64,000 bases of DNA from Halorhabdus amylolytica (GTDB lineage: Archaea > Halobacteriota > Halobacteria > Halobacteriales > Haloarculaceae). Shown here one piece after another: positions 53,003 through 60,477 of the stretch. The notes beneath the pieces were generated by a model. The model saw only the letters and a program-made list of their open reading frames with translations, did no database searches and had not been told where the DNA came from. Made by a program: the position numbers and the translations under genes. Location of the stretch: assembly GCF_004944975.1 (NCBI RefSeq), contig NZ_SPQG01000004.1:98559-162558 (forward strand), given 5' to 3'. Within the stretch, counting starts at the first letter, position 1. Every line of letters starts with the position of its first letter.

Positions 53003-53211
53003 ACTGTCCGACCTGCGAGTACGAGTTCGATCCCGCCGCCGTCGGGATGCAGTGTCCCCGCTGTGGCGCGTCGGTCAGTTGCTCGACGGCCACCTGCGCG
53101 GAGTGTGACGCCTGCGCGGGGTTCCTCGAACAGCTCCGCCGGAAAGGTGTCGATCGGTTGCGGGCCGACGGTGGCGCACAATCCGATTCGGTCCAGTCCG
53201 ACAGCGACTGA
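52999..53211 (+). CDS. Cysteine-rich zinc-ribbon protein of the feo operon
   Basis: A 70-residue protein with eight cysteines in the first 40 residues: C3, C6, C19, C22, C28, C33, C36 and C39. The two CPxC pairs form a zinc-ribbon and the second cluster CSTATCAECDAC could hold another metal or Fe-S group. A short acidic tail follows. The ATG overlaps the feoB stop (ATGA), so it is part of the operon. It occupies the position of FeoC in enterobacteria but is not a winged helix. Confidence 0.75.
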   Translation: MNCPTCEYEFDPAAVGMQCPRCGASVSCSTATCAECDACAGFLEQLRRKGVDRLRADGGAQSDSVQSDSD

Positions 53212-53252
53212 TCCGACCGACCGTTTTTGATCGTTCGGTTCCACGATGGCGT

Positions 53253-53867
53253 ATGGAAAGGGCCACGAGTCCGACCACGACACTGATCGGCGTGATGGTG
53301 GTCGTCTTTCTGCTGCAGACGCTGCTTGCTGTCTTCGGGACGCCCCTCGTGTTCGCCCTCGCCTGGCCGCTCTCTGACCGCCCCTGGACGCTATTGACGA
53401 GCGTCCTCGCCCATGGCAGCGTCCTACACCTCGCGACGAACGTCCTCTTCCTGTTCGGACTCGGACTCGTTCTCGAACGCCGGACCGAACCCTGGCGGTT
53501 CTACGCGTTCTTCCTCGTCGTCGGCGCGATCGCCGGGACGATGGAAGTAACTGTCAGATACGCTCTCGGGGAGATCGTCCCGGTTCTCGGGGCCAGCGGT
53601 GGGATCTTCGGTCTGCTGGGCTACCTGCTTGCGGGCAATCGACTCACCGACGCCGTCGCCGATCGGATCACCATCGATCCACGGGTCGCGATCCTCGTCG
53701 TGATCGGCGTCGCCCTCGCGATCACGTGGCTCACCAGGGGTCGTCGGGTGGCGCTGATTGCCCACTTCACCGGGCTCGTGGTCGGACTGGTGGCCGGTCG
53801 GGCGCACGTTCTCCGATCCAGCGAGTCGGGTGCGTCGCCGACCAGTCCGGCGCGACGGGGGCGTTGA
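53253..53867 (+). CDS. Rhomboid family intramembrane serine protease
   Basis: A 204-residue protein of six helices. Family residues: HLATNVLFLFGLG (His and Asn of helix 2), the catalytic serine in GASGGIFGLLGY, and the catalytic histidine in IAHFTGLVVGLVAG. It cleaves membrane proteins within the bilayer; no substrate can be named. It lies tail to tail with the exonuclease gene, with stops adjacent. Confidence 0.9.
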   Translation: MERATSPTTTLIGVMVVVFLLQTLLAVFGTPLVFALAWPLSDRPWTLLTSVLAHGSVLHLATNVLFLFGLGLVLERRTEPWRFYAFFLVVGAIAGTMEVTVRYALGEIVPVLGASGGIFGLLGYLLAGNRLTDAVADRITIDPRVAILVVIGVALAITWLTRGRRVALIAHFTGLVVGLVAGRAHVLRSSESGASPTSPARRGR

Positions 53868-54623
53868 TCAGAACTCGCAGTCGTCGGGCACCGTTCGCTC
53901 GTGGAGGCGCGTGACGACCCGGTCGGCGACCGTTTCCAGGTGATCGACGTCCTCGCGGTTGTACGAGATCAGCGTCTCCAGGGCCGCGTCGTCGCCGCGC
54001 TCGGCCTCGTACCACAGTCTGACGGCGTCTTTCCCCGAAAGATCCGGCCGATCCCGTTCGATGCCCACGTCTTTCTCGATCTGTTTCAGCCCGCCCGTCA
54101 GATCGAGTTGCCGGCAGGGGTACATCAGGTCGAGGTGCGGTCGTTCGAGGACGCCGTCGAGATCGAACGACTGCTGGAGGAAAGGGACGTCGAAGCGCTT
54201 GCCGTTGAACGAAACCAGTAGATCGGCGTCGGCGAAGGTTTCCCGGAGGCGCTGGGCAGTCAGATCGCGATCCCTGACGAAGGTCGTCGTCTCGCCACCC
54301 TGACGGACGCTGACGGTCGTGACGGCGTCGTGGCGCTGATCCAGGCCAGTCGTTTCGATGTCGAAAAAGGCCGCGCCGTCCTGGAAACTCTCGTATAGCC
54401 GCCACTGGTCGCCGCTGGGGAACGCCCGGCCGAAGAACCCGGTGTTGCGATCGGTCAGGTGCCGGCGCGCGTCGTCGATGTACGCCTCGATACGCTCGGC
54501 GGTGGTCTTGCCGACGGCGTCTGGATGGAAGTCATCCCAGTGGGTGATCCCCTGCTGCCACAGCGATCGTTCGGTCTGCTCACCAACGCCCCGTACCGGG
54601 ATGAAGCTCTGCTCGACGCGCAC
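53868..54623 (-). CDS. RNase H-like 3'-5' exonuclease domain protein
   Basis: A 251-residue protein. The N-terminal 60 residues are helical with a helix-hairpin-like VRGVGEQTERSLWQQGI. The DEDD exonuclease fold follows: FFDIETTGLD (D88, E90), LLVSFNGKRFDVPFLQQ (Asp), and SYNREDVDHLETVADR (Asp). This is the YprB-like predicted exonuclease group. The start MRVEQSF is the first ATG, 91 bases from the divergent antitoxin gene. Confidence 0.83.
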   Translation of the reverse strand: MRVEQSFIPVRGVGEQTERSLWQQGITHWDDFHPDAVGKTTAERIEAYIDDARRHLTDRNTGFFGRAFPSGDQWRLYESFQDGAAFFDIETTGLDQRHDAVTTVSVRQGGETTTFVRDRDLTAQRLRETFADADLLVSFNGKRFDVPFLQQSFDLDGVLERPHLDLMYPCRQLDLTGGLKQIEKDVGIERDRPDLSGKDAVRLWYEAERGDDAALETLISYNREDVDHLETVADRVVTRLHERTVPDDCEF

Positions 54624-54696
54624 GATACCATTATTCCACTGCGGATGGTCCTAAAGGTCGCGATGCGTCGCGATCGCCGAAACGCCTATTCACTCT

Positions 54697-54713
54697 CGTA
54701 CACACTGTATACG
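54697..54713. promoter_or_regulatory. Inverted repeat at the start of vapBC
   Basis: CGTACAC-ACT-GTATACG (one mismatch between the arms) ends two bases before the antitoxin ATG. Antitoxins of this kind usually repress their own operon by binding such a site. Confidence 0.5.
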
Positions 54714-54714
54714 T

Positions 54715-54942
54715 ATGAGTACGATTCGCGTTTCGGATGACGTCAAAGAACGGTTGCGGGATCTGAAACACGACGACGAGTCGTTCAACGACCTGCTGGA
54801 CCGACTGAGTCGCCAGGAGAAAGACATCGAGGAGATTGCCGGTAGCCTCGCCTTCCTGGACGAAGACGGGACACTCGAAACAGACATGGACGCGGCCCAC
54901 GAGGAACTGAACGAGTCGCTGTCGCGTCGAGCCGAGCGATGA
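54715..54942 (+). CDS. vapB: VapB-type antitoxin
   Basis: A 75-residue acidic protein: TIRVSDDVKERLRDLKHDDESFNDLLDRL gives a ribbon-helix-helix-like N-terminus of the UPF0330/VapB type. The rest is a charged helical tail that would wrap the toxin. It overlaps the PIN toxin gene by 4 bases (ATGA). Confidence 0.85.
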   Translation: MSTIRVSDDVKERLRDLKHDDESFNDLLDRLSRQEKDIEEIAGSLAFLDEDGTLETDMDAAHEELNESLSRRAER

Positions 54943-55349
54943 TCGTCCTCGATCGGGATGTCCTCGCAAAGATCACCAAGCACGACACGGATCAGGGCGT
55001 CCTCTCTCATCTGCAGCAATACAGCAACGAAGAGTGGACGATCCCCGCCGTCGTCGCCTGGGAATCGTACAAGGCTGGCTCCAGCAGAACGGAGATGCTC
55101 CGGACACAACGCGTCCTCGACGCCCATTTCGATCGTGTCCTCGATTTTACCGACGAGTGTGCCCTTGAGGCCGCGTATCTGGACGAACAACTGCGCTCAC
55201 AGGATGTCCGACTCGATCCTGCCGATCTGCTCAATCTCGCCACTGCTCACGCCGCCGGTGGCACGTTCGTTACCCACAATGCGACGGACTTCGATAAGCC
55301 ACCGCTGTACGACCTTGTCGATCTGGATGTCGTCGTGACTGACTCGTAG
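54939..55349 (+). CDS. vapC: VapC-type PIN-domain toxin
   Basis: A 136-residue PIN protein, probably an RNase. Acidic residues: MIVLDRDVLAK (D5/D7), VVAWESYKAG (Glu), RLDPADLLNLATAHA (Asp) and FVTHNATDFDKP (Asp). The overlap with vapB and the intact length suggest a working module. Confidence 0.88.
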   Translation: MIVLDRDVLAKITKHDTDQGVLSHLQQYSNEEWTIPAVVAWESYKAGSSRTEMLRTQRVLDAHFDRVLDFTDECALEAAYLDEQLRSQDVRLDPADLLNLATAHAAGGTFVTHNATDFDKPPLYDLVDLDVVVTDS

Positions 55350-55483
55350 GGAAGTGTTCCCCACGCGTTCGGCGTCGTTCAGTATCGAATTTCGAGACGA
55401 GTTTCGATCTGCCGTTACTGGTGCCGTCTGATCCGCCCATTGGCTCCGGCTACGGCTTCACGTCGGGGCGTCCCATAGAGATA

Positions 55484-56025
55484 TCAGAGCGTCTCCCGGA
55501 CAGCCTTGACGTACCTGTTCGTTTCCCAGCTTCGATGTGGGGCGATGGTATCGATCAAAAGTCGAGCCTGGTCGGATCGGAGATACCCGTTTCGGGTGTA
55601 GTCCCGCAACAATCGGGGTGTCGGAACCAACTGGACGCCCTCAACGCGTGAACACGCGCCAGGTTCCGGAACTCGTCGGTCAGGAACGCGTCGACATCGA
55701 GCGCGTTCGCCAGGACGATCCCGGCAGTCTCCCCGCCATCGAGACCGTGGTCCGGTAGTTCCGCTGGCGTATCGGTCCGATTCAGTGGATCGATTCGCGT
55801 GTAGTGCTCACTCGCAGAGAGGACGTTCGTCGTTGCCGCGGCGCGGATGTCGTCGTATCCAGCCATCTCGTGGAGTTCGCGTTCCACCTGTAGCGGGACC
55901 AGCACCTCGGCCCCGGTGAGGAAATATTGGAGGGGGTCCGGATCGACGGTCGTCTCGTAGTTCGCGTCGGCCGTCGGGATCGCGAGGCTGACCAGCGCAC
56001 AGGTGTCGGCGACGACAGTCTCCAT
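55484..56025 (-). pseudogene. PIN-domain toxin with a frameshift near 55640-55646
   Basis: Frame one from the ATG at 56025 reads METVVADTCALVSLAIP, ELHEMAGYDD, DGGETAGIVLANALDVDAFLTDEFRN and then becomes Cys/Trp/Pro-rich nonsense before a stop at 55555. From about 55640 another frame continues a natural C-terminus (PTPRLLRDYTRNGYLRSDQA, then PHRSWETNRYVKAVRETL) to a stop at 55484. One missing base after the HA(L) codon explains both. Acidic PIN residues survive in the first part. A 57-residue gene lies 6 bases upstream. Confidence 0.82.
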
Positions 56026-56031
56026 CGGTGG

Positions 56032-56205
56032 CTATTCCGCGGGGTCGACTTCGGCCGTCTCGCCATCGTAGACGCCGACGATGTCGTCGGGCTCAGGCAC
56101 GTCGAGGGGTTCGGATTCGAGGTCGGCCTTGAGGAGTGCGAACGTGCGGGCGCGTTCGGTCCCAACGAGGAAGTGGACGCGTTTGCGGTCGGAATCGGCG
56201 GACAT
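56032..56205 (-). CDS. Small acidic protein, possible antitoxin of the broken PIN gene
   Basis: A 57-residue protein: a basic start MSADSDRKRVHFLVGTERA, a helix ARTFALLKADLE, and an acidic tail ending EVDPAE. Its stop is 6 bases before the PIN pseudogene, the spacing of a toxin-antitoxin operon. It does not resemble RHH or AbrB antitoxins, so the role is inferred from position. Confidence 0.55.
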   Translation of the reverse strand: MSADSDRKRVHFLVGTERARTFALLKADLESEPLDVPEPDDIVGVYDGETAEVDPAE

Positions 56206-56767
56206 CTGTATCTATTGTGTCCGATCCTGAAAGAAAGGTGTGCATAGTATGCGAGTTGAGTTCAGATAAGGACTCGAACTGAATGAGTCGGCTCTGATAC
56301 GGATTATTGTCGTGATGTACCGGTATCCGTCGACCCCGGGTCGGCGTCATCCGGAAATAATCTACAATAATCCGTATGAAAGCCCTCTCCAGTTTCGGTC
56401 CCGCGACTCTCACGGGTCGCTTCGCTCCCCGTTCGAGCGATCCGAGACGCTCACTGCGTTCACGTCTCGCACTCGCTGCGCGCTTCGGGCGCTTCGCGCC
56501 CTGCAGTGCTTGCGTCGTCGGGGTTCCCGAAACTGGCTCGCCCTTTCATTCCGCCAGGATTCGGCTGATTAGTGGGTGGGAACGGGCGGTTCACTCGGTG
56601 CATATTTGAACACCACCGACATATCCATATGGAGATATTCTCTCGAATACATTCACTGCTCGTCTCTGTTTTAGTTTCACGATGGTCTGGCAACCTTTAT
56701 CGGTCGTCCGTATGATTACAGGTGCGCAATGATGACAACCAAACGACGAGAGATGGGGTGACGCGGG
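56206..56767. other. Gene-free, repeat-rich region before cas6
   Basis: 562 bases with no convincing gene. It contains an 81-base hairpin-forming segment (56297-56377) and a G/C-rich block of short CGCTTCG/GCGCTTC motifs (56410-56520) like dispersed haloarchaeal repeats. The palindrome TCCATATGGA (56624-56633) follows, and a CTTTATCGG element at 56695-56703 could be the cas6 promoter. It has the look of repeatedly rearranged DNA. Confidence 0.55.
56297..56377. repeat. 81-bp element with perfect 14-bp inverted ends
   Basis: ATACGGATTATTGT (56297-56310) and its exact reverse complement (56364-56377) enclose 53 bases that hold a smaller inner palindrome around CGACCCCGGGTCG. It could be a miniature mobile element or a structured RNA/DNA site. 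Confidence 0.65.
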
Positions 56768-57580
56768 ATGCGTGTACTCGCCCGGTTGCGGGCACGAGCC
56801 GACGCGGCATACGACAACGCGTATCACCACAAACTCCGCGGGCGACTCTGGGGAGCCCTCGACGGGACCGACTATGGCGAAAGCCACGACGAGAACCGCC
56901 CGAAAGCGTTCACGTACTCGAATCCCTTCCCGCCGGGCGACATGGAGGAAGGTGACGAACGGACGCTACTCGTTGCCTCGCCCTACGAGGATCTGCTGGC
57001 TCACGTCGCCGCCGACCTGAAGGACGACCCCGAGTTGAACATCGGCGAGATGCCCTTCACCGTCGAGGAGATCACGCCGCTCGCGCCCGATGTCGGCGAA
57101 CCCGGAACGAGCGGGACCATTTCGACTGGAACCGGTGTGTTAGTTCGGATTCCGCCCTGGCGTTTCGATGAGTACGGGATCGACACCGAGCACGAGGAGG
57201 CGGAGTTCTGGCGACCCGAGCATTCGATGGAGCCGTTCCGCAACCAGATCGAGTCGAACCTGGATCAGAAACACGACCTATTCTGTCCGGAATATCTGCC
57301 CGGCCCGTCGGCAGTCGACGGTGAGTTGTTCGACGGCTACGAGTTGCTCAAGACCTTCGCGATCCCGGTCACGCCGACGACTGGCGAGACGGAGACGTGG
57401 GTGTTGAGCAAGTGGCGCTTCGAGTACACTGTCCGGGACGACGACCATCGACGGCACCTGAACCTGCTGCTGGATGTTGGCATCGGCGAGCGGAACAGCC
57501 TCGGGTTCGGGTTCGTGAATATCGTCGACAAGACGGAACCGGGCGAAACGGAACTGGAGGGCGAGAATGCTTTCGCCTGA
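56768..57580 (+). CDS. cas6: CRISPR-associated endoribonuclease Cas6
   Basis: A 270-residue Cas6 of the haloarchaeal type. It starts RVLARLRARADAAYDNAYHHKLRGRLW, with the basic/histidine region near the active site. A central FTVEEITPLAPDVGEPG segment and the C-terminal Gly-rich loop GIGERNSLGFGFVNI follow. Cas6 cuts the CRISPR precursor RNA within each repeat. The gene is complete, but the genes that normally follow are missing except for a stub, and the array nearby has one spacer. It may be a solitary remnant or still serve another array in the cell. Confidence 0.87.
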   Translation: MRVLARLRARADAAYDNAYHHKLRGRLWGALDGTDYGESHDENRPKAFTYSNPFPPGDMEEGDERTLLVASPYEDLLAHVAADLKDDPELNIGEMPFTVEEITPLAPDVGEPGTSGTISTGTGVLVRIPPWRFDEYGIDTEHEEAEFWRPEHSMEPFRNQIESNLDQKHDLFCPEYLPGPSAVDGELFDGYELLKTFAIPVTPTTGETETWVLSKWRFEYTVRDDDHRRHLNLLLDVGIGERNSLGFGFVNIVDKTEPGETELEGENAFA

Positions 57581-57788
57581 AGAGTTCCGCGAGGAGTACG
57601 ACGACGAGGAGTTGGCCGCGGAACTGCCCAACTCACCGATCTCGTCGCTCCGGAGCCTCGTGGGGTTGAAGCTGCTCGACGTCGGCCATGTCCCCCACGA
57701 GACTCATTTGTTTCAGACGGACCCTCGTGGGGTTGAAGGAGGTCTTCTCGCGTCAAGTCCTGATCGTCAAGGCCAGATATGCAACTGA
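57567..57788 (+). pseudogene. cas8b: 5' fragment of cas8b fused to a CRISPR repeat
   Basis: The frame starts inside the end of cas6 (14-base overlap), where haloarchaeal type I-B loci have cas8b. Its first 30 residues (MLSPEEFREEYDDEELAA, then ELPNSPISSLRSL) look like a Cas8b N-terminus. From about 57656 the DNA is no longer gene but the 3' part of a CRISPR repeat, a spacer and a full repeat, and the frame stops at 57788. Normal Cas8b has about 700 residues. Identification rests on position and this short N-terminus. Confidence 0.6.
57656..57739 (+). CRISPR. Remnant CRISPR array: half repeat, one spacer, one full repeat
   Basis: A 30-base repeat (57710-57739) begins GTTTCAGACGGACCC and ends GGGGTTGAAGG, the haloarchaeal type I-B form. 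The last 17 bases of another copy (57656-57672, CCTCGTGGGGTTGAAGC) are joined to the cas8b stub. Between them is a 37-base spacer (57673-57709), a normal length. The final base G instead of C in the full repeat fits a terminal, slightly decayed repeat. Confidence 0.82.
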
Positions 57789-57827
57789 CCCACCACGTTC
57801 AAGGGGTCCGCCACGTAAGCCGGGGGC

Positions 57828-59345
57828 ATGTCAGCCTCGGAGCTCGCCGCCGCAGTTCGGGAGGCACTGTCGGTCGATCGAGAGGGGTTTCTGGCGCGGG
57901 CCGAAGAAGAGGCCACAGAGCTCAAGGCAGAGGTCCGGGAGGGGACGTTCGACAACAGCCAGGCTATCGTCGGCCTGGAGTTCGAACTGTACGCCGCCGA
58001 CAACCGGACTGATGCCCTCCGGCGCGTTCCCAGGCAGTTACTCGAACGCATCGGTTTCGAAAAGGAACTCGGCCTGCACAACGCCGAGATGCAGACCAGT
58101 CCACAGCCGCTGAACGACTATGGCCTCGAAGCCCAGGAGCGTGAACTCCAGGCCAACCTCGCGCCGGCCATCGAACGAACCAAGTCCGAGGATATTCGGC
58201 TACTCAGTGACGGCATGTGGACGGTCCCACCCAACGGCGAGACCGCCATCGAGTACCTCTGTGACTCCGTCGAGCAGGACGGAATCCGTATCGGGACCAA
58301 CATGTCCGACAGCGTCCGGTACCACGCGATGGCCAACACGGACTATCCCGCCGGTTTCCGCCTCGACGCCCCGAACGTCTCCATGCAGGCCGACACCGTC
58401 ATGCCAGAGAGCCTCATCACGTCGATCCAGCCACATTATCAGGTCCCGCACGCGCCGGACCTCCCGGAGTATTTCCGGTACGCACTCCGGATCGCGGGGC
58501 CGCTACTCGCCCTTGGGGTCAATTCTCCGTTCTTCCCGCCGGAGTGTTACGGCGATGCCCACGATCGGGAGATAATCGCCGACGCTCACATGGAACACCG
58601 GATCGGCGTCTTCGAGTCCGTCCTGAACCCGCCCGCGGGAAGCGACGTCGAACCGAAAGTGCGCTTTCCCCGGGATCTCGAGTCCGTTGAGGCGGCCATC
58701 GATCGGATCGTTGCCGATCCGTTGATCGTCCCGATGGACGTCGAAACGGGCGAGCGCTTCGACGATCGCTTCGCGCACGTTCGGCACAAACACGGCAGCT
58801 ACTGGCGGTGGATACGGCCGGTCTTCGACGGCGCGACCCGCTCTTCTGCGAACGCCCGTATCGAGTTCCGGCCGCTGCCCGGACAGCCGACGATCCGGGA
58901 TGCCGTGGCCTTCGAGGCCGTCTTCGCCGGGTTGCTGGAAAGCCTCCACCGCCGGGAACACCCGGTCCGGAACCTCGAGTGGGAACGGGCCCGGGAGAAC
59001 TTCTACGCCGCCGCGCGCAACGGCCTCCACGCCGAGATGGGCTGGCTCACGGGCAGCGGCGAGACGTCCGCGATCGACGAGATATACGGCGACCTCTTCG
59101 AACACGCCCGGGACGGTCTGGAGCTTCGGGGACTTTCGACGGAGGAAGCACGTCGGTACATAAGGCCGCTACGCGAACGTCTCGACCGGCGAATGACGCC
59201 CGCACGGTACAAGCATGATTTCGTCCGGCAGCAGGTCGAGGAGGGCGTCCCGCTCGCCGAAGCGATCTGGGGGATGCAGTCGCAGTATATCCGTGAACAA
59301 CGCGAGACGCTGCTGGAAGGGACGTTCGCCGACTGGCTGGCGTGA
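57828..59345 (+). CDS. GCS2-family glutamate-cysteine ligase-like protein
   Basis: A 505-residue protein with the GCS2-type ligase core: IVGLEFELYAADNRTDALR near residue 50, LLSDGMWTVPPNGETAIEYL and PHYQVPHAPDLPEYFRYAL. FFPPECYGD and RIEFRPLPGQPTIRDAVAF follow. Related enzymes join glutamate to an amine; in haloarchaea, which make gamma-glutamylcysteine rather than glutathione, paralogues of unknown substrate occur. It begins 39 bases after the stop of the cas8b remnant and probably has its own promoter. Confidence 0.8.
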   Translation: MSASELAAAVREALSVDREGFLARAEEEATELKAEVREGTFDNSQAIVGLEFELYAADNRTDALRRVPRQLLERIGFEKELGLHNAEMQTSPQPLNDYGLEAQERELQANLAPAIERTKSEDIRLLSDGMWTVPPNGETAIEYLCDSVEQDGIRIGTNMSDSVRYHAMANTDYPAGFRLDAPNVSMQADTVMPESLITSIQPHYQVPHAPDLPEYFRYALRIAGPLLALGVNSPFFPPECYGDAHDREIIADAHMEHRIGVFESVLNPPAGSDVEPKVRFPRDLESVEAAIDRIVADPLIVPMDVETGERFDDRFAHVRHKHGSYWRWIRPVFDGATRSSANARIEFRPLPGQPTIRDAVAFEAVFAGLLESLHRREHPVRNLEWERARENFYAAARNGLHAEMGWLTGSGETSAIDEIYGDLFEHARDGLELRGLSTEEARRYIRPLRERLDRRMTPARYKHDFVRQQVEEGVPLAEAIWGMQSQYIREQRETLLEGTFADWLA

Positions 59346-59383
59346 GGGGAAACGCACTTGCCATCGCCCGCCGGTGTTGGGGT

Positions 59384-59752
59384 ATGGCAACGACAAGGCT
59401 CGCCGTCGATCCCAGACGGATCGCCGTCAGGGGCGGCTTATTAGTAACGACGGCATTGTTCGGCGCGTTCGTCGTCGGGGCCTGGCGGGCGATCGCGGGC
59501 GGCGGGACCCCAGTCACCGAGATCGTCTTCACGCTGGCAGTCTTTTCCGTCGCGGCACTGTTCTTTCTCTCGACCGTCGAGGACCCGGCAAGCGGCGAGA
59601 CCTACGGCCCGATCGCGGTGGGTGGTGGTCTGCTGGGTGCCGGCGTGGCCCTGCTTGCCCCGCCCGCCTGGAGTGACCTCGCCGTGATCCAGTTGTTCAC
59701 CTACCCGTTTGTCCTGCTGTGGCTCCTCGCACTCGTTGCAACTGGCGAGTGA
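59384..59752 (+). CDS. Four-helix membrane protein, function unknown
   Basis: A 122-residue protein with four hydrophobic helices (about residues 15-35, 43-62, 72-92 and 97-118) and few charged residues. The start MATTRLAV lies 39 bases after the ligase gene; an upstream in-frame ATG would add 14 residues overlapping that gene. No family recognised. Confidence 0.7.
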   Translation: MATTRLAVDPRRIAVRGGLLVTTALFGAFVVGAWRAIAGGGTPVTEIVFTLAVFSVAALFFLSTVEDPASGETYGPIAVGGGLLGAGVALLAPPAWSDLAVIQLFTYPFVLLWLLALVATGE

Positions 59753-59781
59753 TCGCCGGGGCGAGAGGCCGGCCCGAACAC

Positions 59782-60228
59782 TCAGCCTCGTACCATCGTC
59801 TCGACGTACTCGACGGCCGCCTCCGGCGACCCGACGGGTTCGACGCCAGTGACGTCGTACGTGTCGATACCCGCCACCGCCTTTCCAGCGTCCAGTGCTA
59901 GCGCGATCTCCGAGAGCGTCCCCGTCGAACCATCGATCGCGATCGCCGCGTCCCCGTTGCCCACGACCAGGGCGTTGCGGGCGTTGCCCAGCCCCGTTGC
60001 GATCGCTGTCTCCACGTACGGGTTCGCTGCTTCGCGATCCTCTCCGGGAAGGATCCCGATCGTGTGTCCACCCGCCTCGACCGCCCCGCGACAGACCGCC
60101 TCCATGACGCCCGTACGACCCCCACAGACGACTTCGTGGTCTCGCTCGGCCAGCAACCGACCGACCGCCCGTGCCTGCTCGGAGTGCTCCGCCGAGGCCG
60201 TACTTCCGCCGAGGACGCTGACGCGCAT
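59782..60228 (-). CDS. TIGR00725/LOG-like Rossmann protein
   Basis: A 148-residue protein: MRVSVLGGSTASAEHSEQAR, VVCGGRTGVMEAVCRGAVEAGG, TIGILPG and AIDGSTGTLSEIALALD. These are the nucleotide-binding segments of the lysine-decarboxylase-like (LOG) superfamily, short TIGR00725 branch. The GSTGTLSE loop replaces the PGGxGTxxE of cytokinin-activating LOG enzymes, so that activity is doubtful. Start at MRVSVLGG; the longer frame runs through a tandem repeat. Confidence 0.82.
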   Translation of the reverse strand: MRVSVLGGSTASAEHSEQARAVGRLLAERDHEVVCGGRTGVMEAVCRGAVEAGGHTIGILPGEDREAANPYVETAIATGLGNARNALVVGNGDAAIAIDGSTGTLSEIALALDAGKAVAGIDTYDVTGVEPVGSPEAAVEYVETMVRG

Positions 60229-60257
60229 GGCTCCTCCTCGTCGAGGGGACGACGTAG

Positions 60258-60309
60258 CCCTGTCGGTTCCATCCCTCCGTCGTCGTTGTCCCTGTCGGTT
60301 CCATCCCTC
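60258..60309 (-). repeat. 20-bp direct repeats upstream of the LOG-like gene
   Basis: Two exact copies of CCCTGTCGGTTCCATCCCTC (60258-60277 and 60290-60309), 32 bases apart, lie 30-80 bases upstream of the gene on the minus strand. They may be a regulatory repeat or a remnant of a dispersed element. Confidence 0.6.
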
Positions 60310-60477
60310 TGCCGTCGGTGGGCTGCAGGACGGCGACTCGGACTTGCTACTTCCGGTAATGGCCGAACCGCCTGACAAGGGAAACGAGAATCAGAGACGA
60401 GAGGTGGAAAATCCGTTCGTTTTCGGGTGAGCGCGATCACTTCGACCCGACGGGTGGGAGTGCGTGGCCGACGGCCG

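Noticed and set aside
56380..56572. Frames of 77-86 residues before cas6
   Set aside because: Composed of repeat-derived Arg/Ser/Leu-rich sequence with no start context.
57628..57655. Possible full CRISPR repeat ahead of the half repeat
   Set aside because: Bases before 57656 do not match the 5' half of the repeat and instead continue the cas8b-like reading frame.
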